64,000 bases of DNA from MFD01275-c22 sp963705885 (lineage in GTDB: Bacteria > Actinomycetota > Actinomycetes > JACCUZ01), in the NCBI GenBank assembly GCA_963705885.1, contig OY970120.1, forward strand, positions 1,550,001-1,614,000, written 5' to 3'. Position numbers and translations under genes: made by a program. Below, one piece after another: positions 8,483-16,753 of this stretch. The notes below the pieces were generated by a model, which made no database searches, was not told the origin of the DNA, and saw only the letters and a list, made by a program, of their open reading frames with translations. Positions within the stretch are counted from its first letter, which is position 1; every line of letters begins with the position of its first letter.

Positions 8483-9445
8483 ATGGCTACCCAGGCTCCT
8501 CCCGCTGTTCCTCCCCCGGACGCCGATCGGGGCCGTCGCCGGTTCGGGAGGCGCCCGAAGGCGCGCATGGTCGGCACCCGGATGGGGACCGCCGACCGCG
8601 TCGCCGTGAGCCTCATGGTGGCGGTGCCGACCCTGCTCGTGCTGTGGCTGGTGTGGGTGCCGGGCGTGCTGTCCGTCGTCCTGTCCTTCGCCAAGTGGGA
8701 GGGCATCGGCGGCGTCGACACCATCAACTGGATCGGGGTCGAGAACTACAAGAACATCTTCACGATCTACCCGCCGTTCAAGCCGGCCATCCAGCACAAC
8801 GTGATCTGGCTGCTCGTCCTGTTCCTCGTGCCCACGCCACTGGGCATCTACCTCGCCGTGCTCCTGGACAAGGAGCTGCGCGGCGGGCGCTTCTACCAGA
8901 CCGCGTTCTTCCTCCCCATCGTCCTGTCGCTCGCCCTCGTGGGCTTCATGTGGCAGCTCATCTACTCCCGCGACCAGGGGCTGATCAACGAGATCACGGG
9001 CGGCACGACCGACTGGTACGGCGACTCCAGCGTCAACCTCTGGGCCGTCCTCGTCGCCACCTGCTGGAAGCAGACGGGCTACGTCATGCTGCTCTACCTC
9101 GCCGGGCTGAAGGCCGTGGACCCGTCGCTGCGGGAGGCCGCGACGGTCGACGGCGCCAGCGAGACGCAGACGTTCTTCCGGATCGTGTTCCCGGTGATGC
9201 GCCCGATCAACGTGATCGTCCTGGTCATCACCTTCATCGAGGCGCTGCGCGCCTTCGAGATCGTCTGGGTGGTCAACAAGGGCCGCAACGGGCTCGAGCT
9301 CATCTCGACGCTGGTCACGTCCAACATCATCGGTGAGGCGAGCCGCATCGGCTTCGGCTCGGCACTCGCGACGATCATGCTCGCGATCTCCTCGGTCTTC
9401 GTCTACATGTACCTGCGCATCGTGATGAAGGAGGAGCGGCCGTGA
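8483..9445 (+). CDS. ABC sugar permease, MalF-like
   Basis: A 320-residue inner-membrane permease with six predicted membrane spans. The EAA loop that contacts the ATPase is present as LREAATVDGASETQTFFRIVFPVM. The start is placed at ATG 8483, which has AGGAAG about 7 bases upstream, rather than an in-frame GTG at 8465. It overlaps the next permease by a GTGA junction. No ATPase gene is nearby, so a shared MsiK-type ATPase encoded elsewhere probably energises the system. Confidence 0.92.
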   Translation: MATQAPPAVPPPDADRGRRRFGRRPKARMVGTRMGTADRVAVSLMVAVPTLLVLWLVWVPGVLSVVLSFAKWEGIGGVDTINWIGVENYKNIFTIYPPFKPAIQHNVIWLLVLFLVPTPLGIYLAVLLDKELRGGRFYQTAFFLPIVLSLALVGFMWQLIYSRDQGLINEITGGTTDWYGDSSVNLWAVLVATCWKQTGYVMLLYLAGLKAVDPSLREAATVDGASETQTFFRIVFPVMRPINVIVLVITFIEALRAFEIVWVVNKGRNGLELISTLVTSNIIGEASRIGFGSALATIMLAISSVFVYMYLRIVMKEERP

Positions 9446-10359
9446 CGACGACGACCACTGCGCCCCCGGCCGGCTCCGAGCACTCCGCGCCGACTGCCGC
9501 CGCACGGCCGGGGAGGCGACCGTGGTTCAAGCACGGCTTTCTGATCACGATGTCGGTGCTGTGGCTGTTCCCGCTGCTCTACGCCGTGATGAACAGCCTG
9601 CGCAGCTACGAGTACACCGCGGAGAACGGCTACTTCTCCCTCGGTGGCTGGACCTTCGACAACTACACGACAGCGTGGGAGCGCGCCGACTTCACCGGCA
9701 AGTTCGTCAACACGCTGTACGTCACCGTGCCGGCCGTCCTGCTGACCCTGTTCCTCTCGTCGTGCATGGGCTTCGTGCTGGCTCGCTTCAGCTTCAAGCT
9801 CAACCTCACCCTCCTCGGCGTCTTCCTCGCGGCGAACCTGCTGCCGCAGCAGGCCCTGCTCATCCCGCTCTACCGGATGTTCCGCGAGATCCCGCTGCCC
9901 GAGTTCATGAACTCCGACGGCGGGACGCTGCTGAACAGCTACTGGGCCCTCATCCTGGTCAACACGGCCTTCCAGACCGGGTTCTGCACGTTCGTGCTCA
10001 GCAACTACATGAAGACCCTGCCCAAGGAGATCTACGAGTCGGCCATGGTCGACGGTGCGTCGGTGATCCGGCAGTTCTTCCAGCTGACGCTGCCGCTGTG
10101 CCGGCCACCGCTCGCCGCGCTCGCGACCCTCGAGGTCACCTGGATCTACAACGAGTTCTTCTGGGCCACCGTGCTCATGCAGAGCGGCGACAAGTTCCCG
10201 ATCACCAGCTCGCTGAACAACCTGCGGGGCCAGTTCTTCACCGACGTCAACCTCGTCGCCGCAGGCTCGATCGTCGTCGCGCTGCCGCCGCTCATCGTGT
10301 TCTTCGTCCTGCAGAAGCAGTTCGTGTCGGGACTCACGCTGGGCGCCACCAAGGGATGA
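9442..10359 (+). CDS. ABC sugar permease, MalG-like
   Basis: A 305-residue membrane protein, the second half of the permease pair. It has about six hydrophobic segments and an EAA loop reading IYESAMVDGASVIRQFFQLTLPL. The GTG start at 9442 overlaps the preceding gene and its stop overlaps the GH36 start as ATGA. The four genes from 7029 to 12494 therefore form one tightly coupled uptake-and-hydrolysis operon. Confidence 0.92.
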   Translation: MTTTTTAPPAGSEHSAPTAAARPGRRPWFKHGFLITMSVLWLFPLLYAVMNSLRSYEYTAENGYFSLGGWTFDNYTTAWERADFTGKFVNTLYVTVPAVLLTLFLSSCMGFVLARFSFKLNLTLLGVFLAANLLPQQALLIPLYRMFREIPLPEFMNSDGGTLLNSYWALILVNTAFQTGFCTFVLSNYMKTLPKEIYESAMVDGASVIRQFFQLTLPLCRPPLAALATLEVTWIYNEFFWATVLMQSGDKFPITSSLNNLRGQFFTDVNLVAAGSIVVALPPLIVFFVLQKQFVSGLTLGATKG

Positions 10360-12494
10360 CGGGACGGGCGCCGGTCGCCGACGGCTCCTCGTCCGGCGTG
10401 GTGCACCTTCGCGCTGCCGGGGTCAGCCTGGTCCTGGACGCCTCGGGGCCCTCCGTGCCGGCGGTGCTGCACTGGGGGACCGAGCTGGGCGAGCGGCTGC
10501 CCGACCCGGCGGAGTGGGCTCCGGCCAGGGCGCACAGTGCCTCTGACGTCGTGGCACCGCTGACCCTGCTCGCGGGGGGAGTCGGGGCGACCCAGCACCA
10601 GCCGGGGCTGCGCGGTGGTCCCCCGTGGGTCCCGACGTGGCGGCTGTCCGACGTCGACGTCGACGGGGGACGGGTCCGGCTGACCTGCCGCGCGCACGAC
10701 GCGGGCCTGTCCCTGGTCTCGGACCTGGCCCTGGACGACCACGGTGTCCTGCGGCTGCACCACGAGCTCACCAACGACCGGGAGGAGCCCTACCGGCTCG
10801 AGCAGCTCGGGGTCGTGCTGCCGGTGCCCGCCCACGCTCAGGAGCTGCTGGACCTCACCGGCCGGTGGTGCCGGGAGCGCCATCCGCAACGTCACCCCTG
10901 GACGGCGCAGGGCACCTGGGGCCGTGACTCGCGGCACGGCCGGACCGGGCACGACGCCACGCTGCTGCTCGTCGCCGGCACGCCCGGCTTCGGCAACCGG
11001 CACGGCCACGTCTGGGGGCTGCACCTCGCGTGGAGCGGTGACCACACCTCGTGGGCGGAGCGGCGGCCCGACGGACGGGGCGTCGTCGGCACCGCCGAGC
11101 TGCTCGGGACCGGCGAGGTCGTGCTGGCGCCGGGCGAGTCCTACCGCACCCCCGACGTCCTGGCCGTCTGGTCGGGCGCCGGGCTCGACGGCATGAGCCA
11201 GCGGCTGCACCGCCACGTCCGGGCCCGTCCGGGTCACCCCCGCAGCCCCCGGCCGGCCGTGCTGAACACCTGGGAGGCCGTCTACTTCGACCACCGTCTC
11301 GACCGGCTGACCGAGCTGGCCGAGACCGCAGCGGCCGTCGGCATCGAGCGGTTCGTGCTCGACGACGGCTGGTTCCTGCGCCGGCGGCACGACCGCGCCG
11401 GGCTCGGCGACTGGGCGGTCGACCCCCAGGTCTGGCCGCAGGGGCTCGACCCGCTCATCTCCCACGTCCGTGGGCTGGGCATGGAGTTCGGCCTGTGGGT
11501 CGAGCCGGAGATGGTCAACGAGGACTCCGACCTCTACCGCGCCCATCCCGACTGGGTGCTCCGCTCGGCGCAGCAGCTTCCGGTCGCCTGGCGGCACCAG
11601 CAGGTGCTCGACCTCGCGGAGCCCGAGGCGTGGGCCCACGTCCTCGGCCTCGTGGACGGCCTGCTGCGCGACCACGACATCGACTACCTGAAGTGGGACC
11701 ACAACCGCGACCTGGTCGAGGCCGGGCACCTCGGGGTGCCCGGGGTCCGGGCACAGACCCTTGCGCTGTACCGGCTCCTCGACGAGCTGCGCGCCCGGCA
11801 CCCCCGGATCGAGATCGAGTCCTGCGCCTCGGGCGGCGCCCGGGTCGACCTGGGCATCCTGGCCCGCACCGACCGCGTCTGGGCCAGCGACTGCAACGAC
11901 GCGCTCGAGCGCCAGACCGTCCAGCGGTGGACCCAGCTGCTGCTGCCGCCCGAGCTGGTCGGCAGCCACGTCGGGCCGCCGACGGCGCACACGACGGGCC
12001 GGACCCACGGCCTGTCCTTCCGCGGCGCCACGGCGCTGTTCGGCCACTTCGGCCTCGAGTGGGACATCACGTCGCTGGACGCGGCCGGGCGCGACGCCGT
12101 GACCAGGCTCGTGGCGACGTACAAGCGGCACCGCGCCCTGCTGCACGCGGGCGACGTGGTGCATGCCGACCACCCGGACCCCGCCTCGTCCGTCCACGGC
12201 GTCGTGGCGGAGGACCGCTCGGAGGCGCTGTTCGCCTACGTCTCCCTGACCACCCGCGCCGCCGAGGTGCCCGCCCCGGTCCGGCTGCCGGGGCTCGACC
12301 CCGCGGCCGACTACCGGCTGGAGGTCGTCGACACCGGCGGCGAGCCGTTCGCCGTCCAGAAGCAGCCGCCCGGCTGGTGGCCGCCCCCGGGCGCGTCCGC
12401 CGTGCTGCCCGGCGCGTTCCTGGGGACGGTGGGTGTCCAGGTGCCGGTGCTCGGCCCGGAGCAGGCGCTCGTCCTGCACCTGCGCGCGATCTGA
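10356..12494 (+). CDS. GH36 alpha-galactosidase
   Basis: A 712-residue glycoside hydrolase family 36 enzyme of normal length (beta-supersandwich, TIM barrel, C-terminal domain), without a signal peptide. The nucleophile is Asp448 in DYLKWDHNRD and the acid/base candidate is Asp512 in VWASDCNDALERQ. The ESCASGGARVDLG motif lies between them. It would cleave alpha-galactosides such as melibiose or raffinose after import by the preceding transporter. The ATG at 10356 overlaps the permease stop as ATGA. A much longer open frame upstream is a shadow of the permease gene. Confidence 0.95.
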   Translation: MTGRAPVADGSSSGVVHLRAAGVSLVLDASGPSVPAVLHWGTELGERLPDPAEWAPARAHSASDVVAPLTLLAGGVGATQHQPGLRGGPPWVPTWRLSDVDVDGGRVRLTCRAHDAGLSLVSDLALDDHGVLRLHHELTNDREEPYRLEQLGVVLPVPAHAQELLDLTGRWCRERHPQRHPWTAQGTWGRDSRHGRTGHDATLLLVAGTPGFGNRHGHVWGLHLAWSGDHTSWAERRPDGRGVVGTAELLGTGEVVLAPGESYRTPDVLAVWSGAGLDGMSQRLHRHVRARPGHPRSPRPAVLNTWEAVYFDHRLDRLTELAETAAAVGIERFVLDDGWFLRRRHDRAGLGDWAVDPQVWPQGLDPLISHVRGLGMEFGLWVEPEMVNEDSDLYRAHPDWVLRSAQQLPVAWRHQQVLDLAEPEAWAHVLGLVDGLLRDHDIDYLKWDHNRDLVEAGHLGVPGVRAQTLALYRLLDELRARHPRIEIESCASGGARVDLGILARTDRVWASDCNDALERQTVQRWTQLLLPPELVGSHVGPPTAHTTGRTHGLSFRGATALFGHFGLEWDITSLDAAGRDAVTRLVATYKRHRALLHAGDVVHADHPDPASSVHGVVAEDRSEALFAYVSLTTRAAEVPAPVRLPGLDPAADYRLEVVDTGGEPFAVQKQPPGWWPPPGASAVLPGAFLGTVGVQVPVLGPEQALVLHLRAI

Positions 12495-12532
12495 CGACTC
12501 GCCGGGCGGGTGGGCGGTCCGCCCCTTTCGTC

Positions 12533-12538
12533 TACCCT
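12533..12538 (+). promoter_or_regulatory. -10 element of the leader ORF
   Basis: TACCCT, seven bases before an ATG at 12546. The same TAnnnT-N7-start spacing recurs before many genes here, for example at 18078, 19705, 31823 and 36147. It predicts a transcript starting at the ATG of the small leader ORF. Confidence 0.5.
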
Positions 12539-12545
12539 TCCTGCC

Positions 12546-12599
12546 ATGGACGGCTGCTCTAGTCCGGCGTACCGCCCGCGCTGCGGCGGTACGCCGTGA
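12546..12599 (+). CDS. 17-residue leader ORF upstream of the CBS membrane protein
   Basis: ATG at 12546 encodes MDGCSSPAYRPRCGGTP and stops at TGA 12597-12599, overlapping the GTG of the next gene (GTGA). A -10-like TACCCT seven bases upstream predicts leaderless translation. The second half of the ORF is folded into a 12-base-pair hairpin (12565-12596) that also covers the first base of the downstream start codon. Ribosomes translating the leader would open the hairpin and could deliver initiation to the downstream gene. No homology is claimed. Confidence 0.4.
   Translation: MDGCSSPAYRPRCGGTP
12565..12596 (+). promoter_or_regulatory. hairpin abutting the start codon
   Basis: CGGCGTACCGCC at 12565-12576 pairs perfectly with GGCGGTACGCCG at 12585-12596, with an 8-base loop. 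The last base of the stem is the G of the GTG start at 12596, so the structure would hinder initiation unless opened, for example by translation of the leader ORF. Confidence 0.5.
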
Positions 12600-14011
12600 A
12601 CGCCACGCTCGCCAACGTGCTCCTGGTGCTGTTCTTCCTGCTCGTCGGGGCCTTCTTCGCCGGCTCGGAGATCGCCCTGGTGTCCCTGCGGGAGGGGCAG
12701 GTGCGCAGCCTCGCTCAGCGCGGCCGGCGCGGGCAGAAGGTCGCCGAGCTCCACGCCGACCCCAACCGGTTCCTGGCCGCGGTGCAGATCGGCGTCACGA
12801 CCGCCGGGTTCCTGTCGGCCGCGTTCGGCGCGTCGGCCTTCGCCGACGACATCTCCCCGGCCCTCGAGGGCTGGGGGATGTCCGAGGGAGCCGCCTACTG
12901 GGTGGCCTTCATCGCCGTGACGTTGGTCATCACCTACCTGTCGCTGGTCATCAGCGAGCTGGCGCCCAAGCGCATCGCGCTGCAACGGGCCGAGGGCCTC
13001 TCGCTGCTGGTCGCGCCCGCGCTGGACCGGCTGGCCAAGATCTCGCGCCCGGTGATCTGGCTGCTCTCGCGCTCCACAGACGTCGTCGTCCGGGTCTTCG
13101 GCATCGACCCGCGGGGGGCGCGGGAGACGATCTCGGAGGAGGAGCTGCGCGACATCGTCGCGGCGCACGAGACGCTCGGCCGCGAGGAGCGCCAGCTCAT
13201 CGAGGACGTCTTCGAGGCGGGCGAGCGCCAGCTGCACGAGGTGATGGTGCCGCGCACGGAGGTCGACTTCCTCGACGCGTCGACGCCGGTCTACCGGGCG
13301 GTGCGGCTGTCCTCCACGAACCCGCACAGCCGCTACCCGGTGATCCGCGGGTCGCAGGACGACGTGGTGGGCTTCGTCCACGTGCGCGACCTGTTCTCGC
13401 CCGACCTGGCCGGGCGCTCGGTGCGGGTGGGCGAGATCGCCCGTGACGTGAAGATGATGCCGGGCACCAAGAGGGTGCTCTCGGCGATGTCGGAGATGCG
13501 CCGTGAGGGCCACCACCTGGTGATCGTGGTCGACGAGTACGGCGGCACCGACGGCATCGTGACGCTCGAGGACCTCATGGAGGAGGTCATCGGTGAGATC
13601 CACGACGAGTACGACGTGGCCCGCGACCCGGCGAGAAGCCTGCGCGGCGGCGACGTCGACGTCGACGGCCTGCTCAACCTCGAGGACTTCCAGGACAGCA
13701 CCGGCCTCGAGCTGCCGGAGGGTCCCTACGAGACCGTGGCCGGCTTCGTCATCAACGAGCTCGGCCGGCTCCCCGAGATGGCGGAGAGCGTGCTCGCGCT
13801 CGGGCACCGGTTCACCGTCACCGAGCTCGACGGCCGCCGCATCGCGCGCGTCCGGGTCAGCCCGGCCCCCGAGCCGGAGTCCCCGGAGCGACCGGGCGCC
13901 GATGCCGCAGTGGCCGGTGGCGACCACGTGGCCGACGACGGCGGCGACCCGGACGGGGCCGCCGGGGCCGTGCACGACGACGAGCGGGAGAGACCGCGGC
14001 TGGCACAATGA
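12596..14011 (+). CDS. hemolysin/CorC-like membrane protein with DUF21 and CBS domains
   Basis: A 471-residue protein with an N-terminal DUF21 membrane domain (about residues 1-180, four hydrophobic segments, beginning MNATLANVLLVLFFLLVG). It continues with a paired CBS domain (about 200-340, including HHLVIVVDEYGGTDGIVTLEDLMEEVIGEI) and a C-terminal CorC_HlyC domain. The family (CNNM/CorB/CorC) is linked to magnesium and divalent-cation transport. The start is GTG at 12596, with no Shine-Dalgarno; coupling to the leader ORF probably supplies initiation. The stop lies just before trpS. The acidic tail is variable. Confidence 0.88.
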   Translation: MNATLANVLLVLFFLLVGAFFAGSEIALVSLREGQVRSLAQRGRRGQKVAELHADPNRFLAAVQIGVTTAGFLSAAFGASAFADDISPALEGWGMSEGAAYWVAFIAVTLVITYLSLVISELAPKRIALQRAEGLSLLVAPALDRLAKISRPVIWLLSRSTDVVVRVFGIDPRGARETISEEELRDIVAAHETLGREERQLIEDVFEAGERQLHEVMVPRTEVDFLDASTPVYRAVRLSSTNPHSRYPVIRGSQDDVVGFVHVRDLFSPDLAGRSVRVGEIARDVKMMPGTKRVLSAMSEMRREGHHLVIVVDEYGGTDGIVTLEDLMEEVIGEIHDEYDVARDPARSLRGGDVDVDGLLNLEDFQDSTGLELPEGPYETVAGFVINELGRLPEMAESVLALGHRFTVTELDGRRIARVRVSPAPEPESPERPGADAAVAGGDHVADDGGDPDGAAGAVHDDERERPRLAQ

Positions 14012-14016
14012 CCGCC

Positions 14017-15051
14017 ATGTCCAGCACGTCCAGCACGCCCCGCCCCCGCGTCCTGTCCGGCATGCAGCCGACGGCCGACTCGCTGCACCTCGGCAACTAC
14101 CTCGGCGCGCTGCGGCAGTGGGTCGCCCTGCAGGACCGGTTCGACACCTTCTACTTCGTCGCCGACCTGCACGCCATCACCGTCGAGCACGACCCGGCGC
14201 TGCTGCGGCAGCGGACGCGGCTGACGGCCGCGCAGTACCTCGCAGGCGGGGTCGACCCCGAGCGCTCGACGCTGTTCGTCCAGAGCCATGTCGCCGAGCA
14301 CGCCCAGCTGCAGTGGGTGCTGGGCTGCCTCACCGGTTTCGGCGAGGCCAGCCGGATGACGCAGTTCAAGGACAAGTCCCAGCGCGGGGGCGCGGACCGC
14401 TCGTCGGTCGGGCTGTTCACCTACCCCGTGCTGCAGGCCGCCGACATCCTGCTCTACCGGCCGGAGCGGGTGCCGGTCGGCGAGGACCAGCGCCAGCACC
14501 TCGAGCTCAGCCGCGACCTGGCCCAGCGGTTCAACGGCCGCTTCGGCGACACCTTCGTCGTCCCCGAGCCGCACATCCTGCGCGAGGTCGCCAAGATCTA
14601 CGACCTGCAGCTGGTCGACAAGCAGATGAGCAAGAGCACGGGCGGCAACGGCGTCGTGTGGATGCTCGACGACCCGAAGGTCGTCGAGAAGAAGCTGAAG
14701 TCGGCGGTGACCGACACCGGTCGCGAGGTCGTCCACGACCCCGCGGGCAAGCCGGGCGTGAGCAACCTGCTCACGATCCTCTCCGCCGTCGGCGGGGAGA
14801 CGGTCGGCGCACTCGAGGAGAGGTTCGCCGGCAGCGGCTACGGCGACCTGAAGAAGGCGGTCGTCGAGGCCGTGCTCGACGTCGTCGCACCCTTCCAGGC
14901 GCGGGTGCACGAGCTGCTCGGGGACCCGGCCACCCTCGACGCCGTCCTCGCCACCGGCGCGGAGCGGGCCCGTGAGGTCGCCGCGACGACCCTCGCCGAC
15001 GTCTACGAGCGCGTCGGGTTCCTGCCCGCCGCACGGTCGACCGGGACGTGA
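14017..15051 (+). CDS. trpS: tryptophanyl-tRNA synthetase
   Basis: A 344-residue class I synthetase that charges tRNA-Trp. HIGH-type motif HLGN at residues 24-27 and MSKS at 204-207. Two starts are possible: ATG 14008, overlapping the upstream stop as ATGA, and ATG 14017. I prefer 14017 because CACAAT at 14004-14009 sits exactly seven bases upstream, the leaderless spacing seen elsewhere here. The stop overlaps the next gene's GTG. Confidence 0.96.
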   Translation: MSSTSSTPRPRVLSGMQPTADSLHLGNYLGALRQWVALQDRFDTFYFVADLHAITVEHDPALLRQRTRLTAAQYLAGGVDPERSTLFVQSHVAEHAQLQWVLGCLTGFGEASRMTQFKDKSQRGGADRSSVGLFTYPVLQAADILLYRPERVPVGEDQRQHLELSRDLAQRFNGRFGDTFVVPEPHILREVAKIYDLQLVDKQMSKSTGGNGVVWMLDDPKVVEKKLKSAVTDTGREVVHDPAGKPGVSNLLTILSAVGGETVGALEERFAGSGYGDLKKAVVEAVLDVVAPFQARVHELLGDPATLDAVLATGAERAREVAATTLADVYERVGFLPAARSTGT

Positions 15052-15596
15052 GCACCCGGACCATCGGGGTCGCGATCGCCATCCCCGAGCCTCAGGCGTC
15101 GGACCTCCAACGGGTCCGTGAGAGCTACGGCGACCCGCTCGCGGGGTCCATCCCCACCCACATCACGCTCCTGCCGCCGACGGAGGTGCAGGCCGACGAT
15201 CTCGACCGCATCGAGAAGCACCTGCGGACCATCGCCGAGTCCGAGCAGCCCTTCGAGATCCACCTGCGCGGCACCGGCACGTTCCACCCGGTGTCCCCGG
15301 TCGTGTTCGTCTCGGTGGTGCTCGGCATCAGCGCCTGCGAACGGGTCGAGGAGCGGGTCCGGTCGGGGCCGCTCGCGCGCGACCTCGGCTTCCCCTACCA
15401 CCCGCACGTGACGATCGCGCACCACCTGCCCGACACCGTCCTGAAACGGGCCTTCGACGAGATGTCCGGATACGACGTCCGTTTCGGGGTCTGGGGCTTC
15501 AGCCTGTACGAGCACGGGGCGGACGGCGTCTGGCGACCGCAGCGCGACTTCCCGCTCGGCAAGGCGCTCCCGGGCCCGCACCCCAGCGGCAGCTGA
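15048..15596 (+). CDS. 2'-5' RNA ligase/LigT-like phosphoesterase
   Basis: A 182-residue 2H phosphoesterase-fold protein. The two HxT/S motifs are HITLLPP (about residue 39) and HVTIAHHL (about residue 121), spaced as in LigT and related cyclic phosphodiesterases. The true substrate in actinobacteria is unknown; 2'-5' RNA linkages or cyclic phosphate ends are possible. GTG 15048 overlaps the trpS stop (GTGA), so it is probably translated with the synthetase, a common actinobacterial arrangement. Confidence 0.82.
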   Translation: MSTRTIGVAIAIPEPQASDLQRVRESYGDPLAGSIPTHITLLPPTEVQADDLDRIEKHLRTIAESEQPFEIHLRGTGTFHPVSPVVFVSVVLGISACERVEERVRSGPLARDLGFPYHPHVTIAHHLPDTVLKRAFDEMSGYDVRFGVWGFSLYEHGADGVWRPQRDFPLGKALPGPHPSGS

Positions 15597-15643
15597 GCGC
15601 CTCGAGCGTGTAACCCACGTCCGACCCGGGGAGGGGCGGCACT

Positions 15644-16753
15644 GTGTCAGCAGCGGACCGGGTCAAGGAGAGGCTCCGGCGGGCCAGGGCCCGGCGGCCC
15701 TGGGTCGACCACACCGTGCGCGCCTACGACCGCAACAGCGAGGTCAAGGGCGGGCAGCTCGCGGCGTCGGTCACGTACTTCGGCTTCCTGTCCTTCTTCC
15801 CGCTGCTCGCCCTGGCGTTCGCCCTCGTGGGCTACGTCAGCGACGTGTACCCCGAGGCGCAGGACGGCGTGACGGAGGCGGTGGAGGGCGCGTTCCCGAG
15901 CCTCGTGGGCCCGGGCGAGGGGCAGATCGACATCCAGGACGTGATCGGTGCCAGGGCGGGCGCCGGGGTGCTCGGCCTCGCCGGCCTGCTCTACGCCGGG
16001 CTCGGCTGGCTCGACGCGCTGCGCGAGAGCCTCCGAGCGGTGTTCGGCGCCGAGGTCCCGGCCTACGGCCTGCTGAAGAAGAAGCTCGTCGACGTCGGCG
16101 TGCTCGCGATGCTGGGCCTGAGCCTGCTGGCGTCGCTGGTCGTGTCCAGCCTCGCCACGGCAGCCACGTCGTACGTCCTGGGGACCGTGGGCCTGCAGGA
16201 CTCCCTCGTCGCGACGGGCCTGCTCAAGGTGCTGTCGGTCGCGCTGGCCCTGGCGCTGGACGTCGTGATCTTCGCCATCCTGCTCTCGCGGCTGACGCGA
16301 GCCCACCCGCCCTGGCACCAGGTGCGGTCGGCGGCGTTCCTCGCCGCGGTGGGCTTCGAGATCCTCAAGCTGCTCGGGACGTTCCTCGTGGCGAACACGA
16401 CGTCCAACCCGCTCTACGCCACCTTCGGGGTCGTCGTCGGGCTGCTGGTCTGGATCAACCTGAACTCACGGCTGCTCGTCTTCGCGGCGGCCTGGGCCGC
16501 GACCCAGCCCTACTCCCTGCACCCGGCAGCCGCAGGGGACAGCGGAGCGGGCCGCAGCACCGGGCTGGCCGCGGCCACCGAACCGGTGCTCGCGGTGGCT
16601 CCCGGGAGCTACGAGGCGGTGCCGGTCGAGGCGGAGGACGTGGTCGGTTCGACCTCGGGGTCACGACGCCGCACGTTGCGGGGCGCGGTGCTCGGCGCCG
16701 GTGCCGGCGCGGCGGCGGCCGCCCTCGTGTCGCGGCGCAGGTCGCGCACCTGA
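15644..16753 (+). CDS. YihY/BrkB-family inner membrane protein
   Basis: A 369-residue multi-spanning membrane protein with the YihY signature regions: GGQLAASVTYFGFLSFFPLLALAFALVGY near the N-terminus, a central RAVFGAE segment and the late YATFGVVVGLLVWINLNSRLL. Six hydrophobic segments are visible. The function of the family is not established; it was once misnamed RNase BN. GTG start at 15644 behind a GGGGAGGGG Shine-Dalgarno. The last 145 bases overlap the 3' end of the converging D,D-carboxypeptidase gene. Confidence 0.85.
   Translation: MSAADRVKERLRRARARRPWVDHTVRAYDRNSEVKGGQLAASVTYFGFLSFFPLLALAFALVGYVSDVYPEAQDGVTEAVEGAFPSLVGPGEGQIDIQDVIGARAGAGVLGLAGLLYAGLGWLDALRESLRAVFGAEVPAYGLLKKKLVDVGVLAMLGLSLLASLVVSSLATAATSYVLGTVGLQDSLVATGLLKVLSVALALALDVVIFAILLSRLTRAHPPWHQVRSAAFLAAVGFEILKLLGTFLVANTTSNPLYATFGVVVGLLVWINLNSRLLVFAAAWAATQPYSLHPAAAGDSGAGRSTGLAAATEPVLAVAPGSYEAVPVEAEDVVGSTSGSRRRTLRGAVLGAGAGAAAAALVSRRRSRT

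Noticed and set aside
10146..12479. A 777-codon open frame antisense to the GH36 galactosidase and permease genes
   Set aside because: Long antisense frames are expected at this GC content. The translation is low-complexity in Gly, Pro, Arg, Val and Gln without recognisable domains, while the opposite strand carries a full enzyme with catalytic motifs.
12495..12595. Metal-sensing riboswitch before the CorC-like gene
   Set aside because: The 5' region is too short, and the only structure is a simple 12-base-pair hairpin. The leader ORF explains the sequence better.
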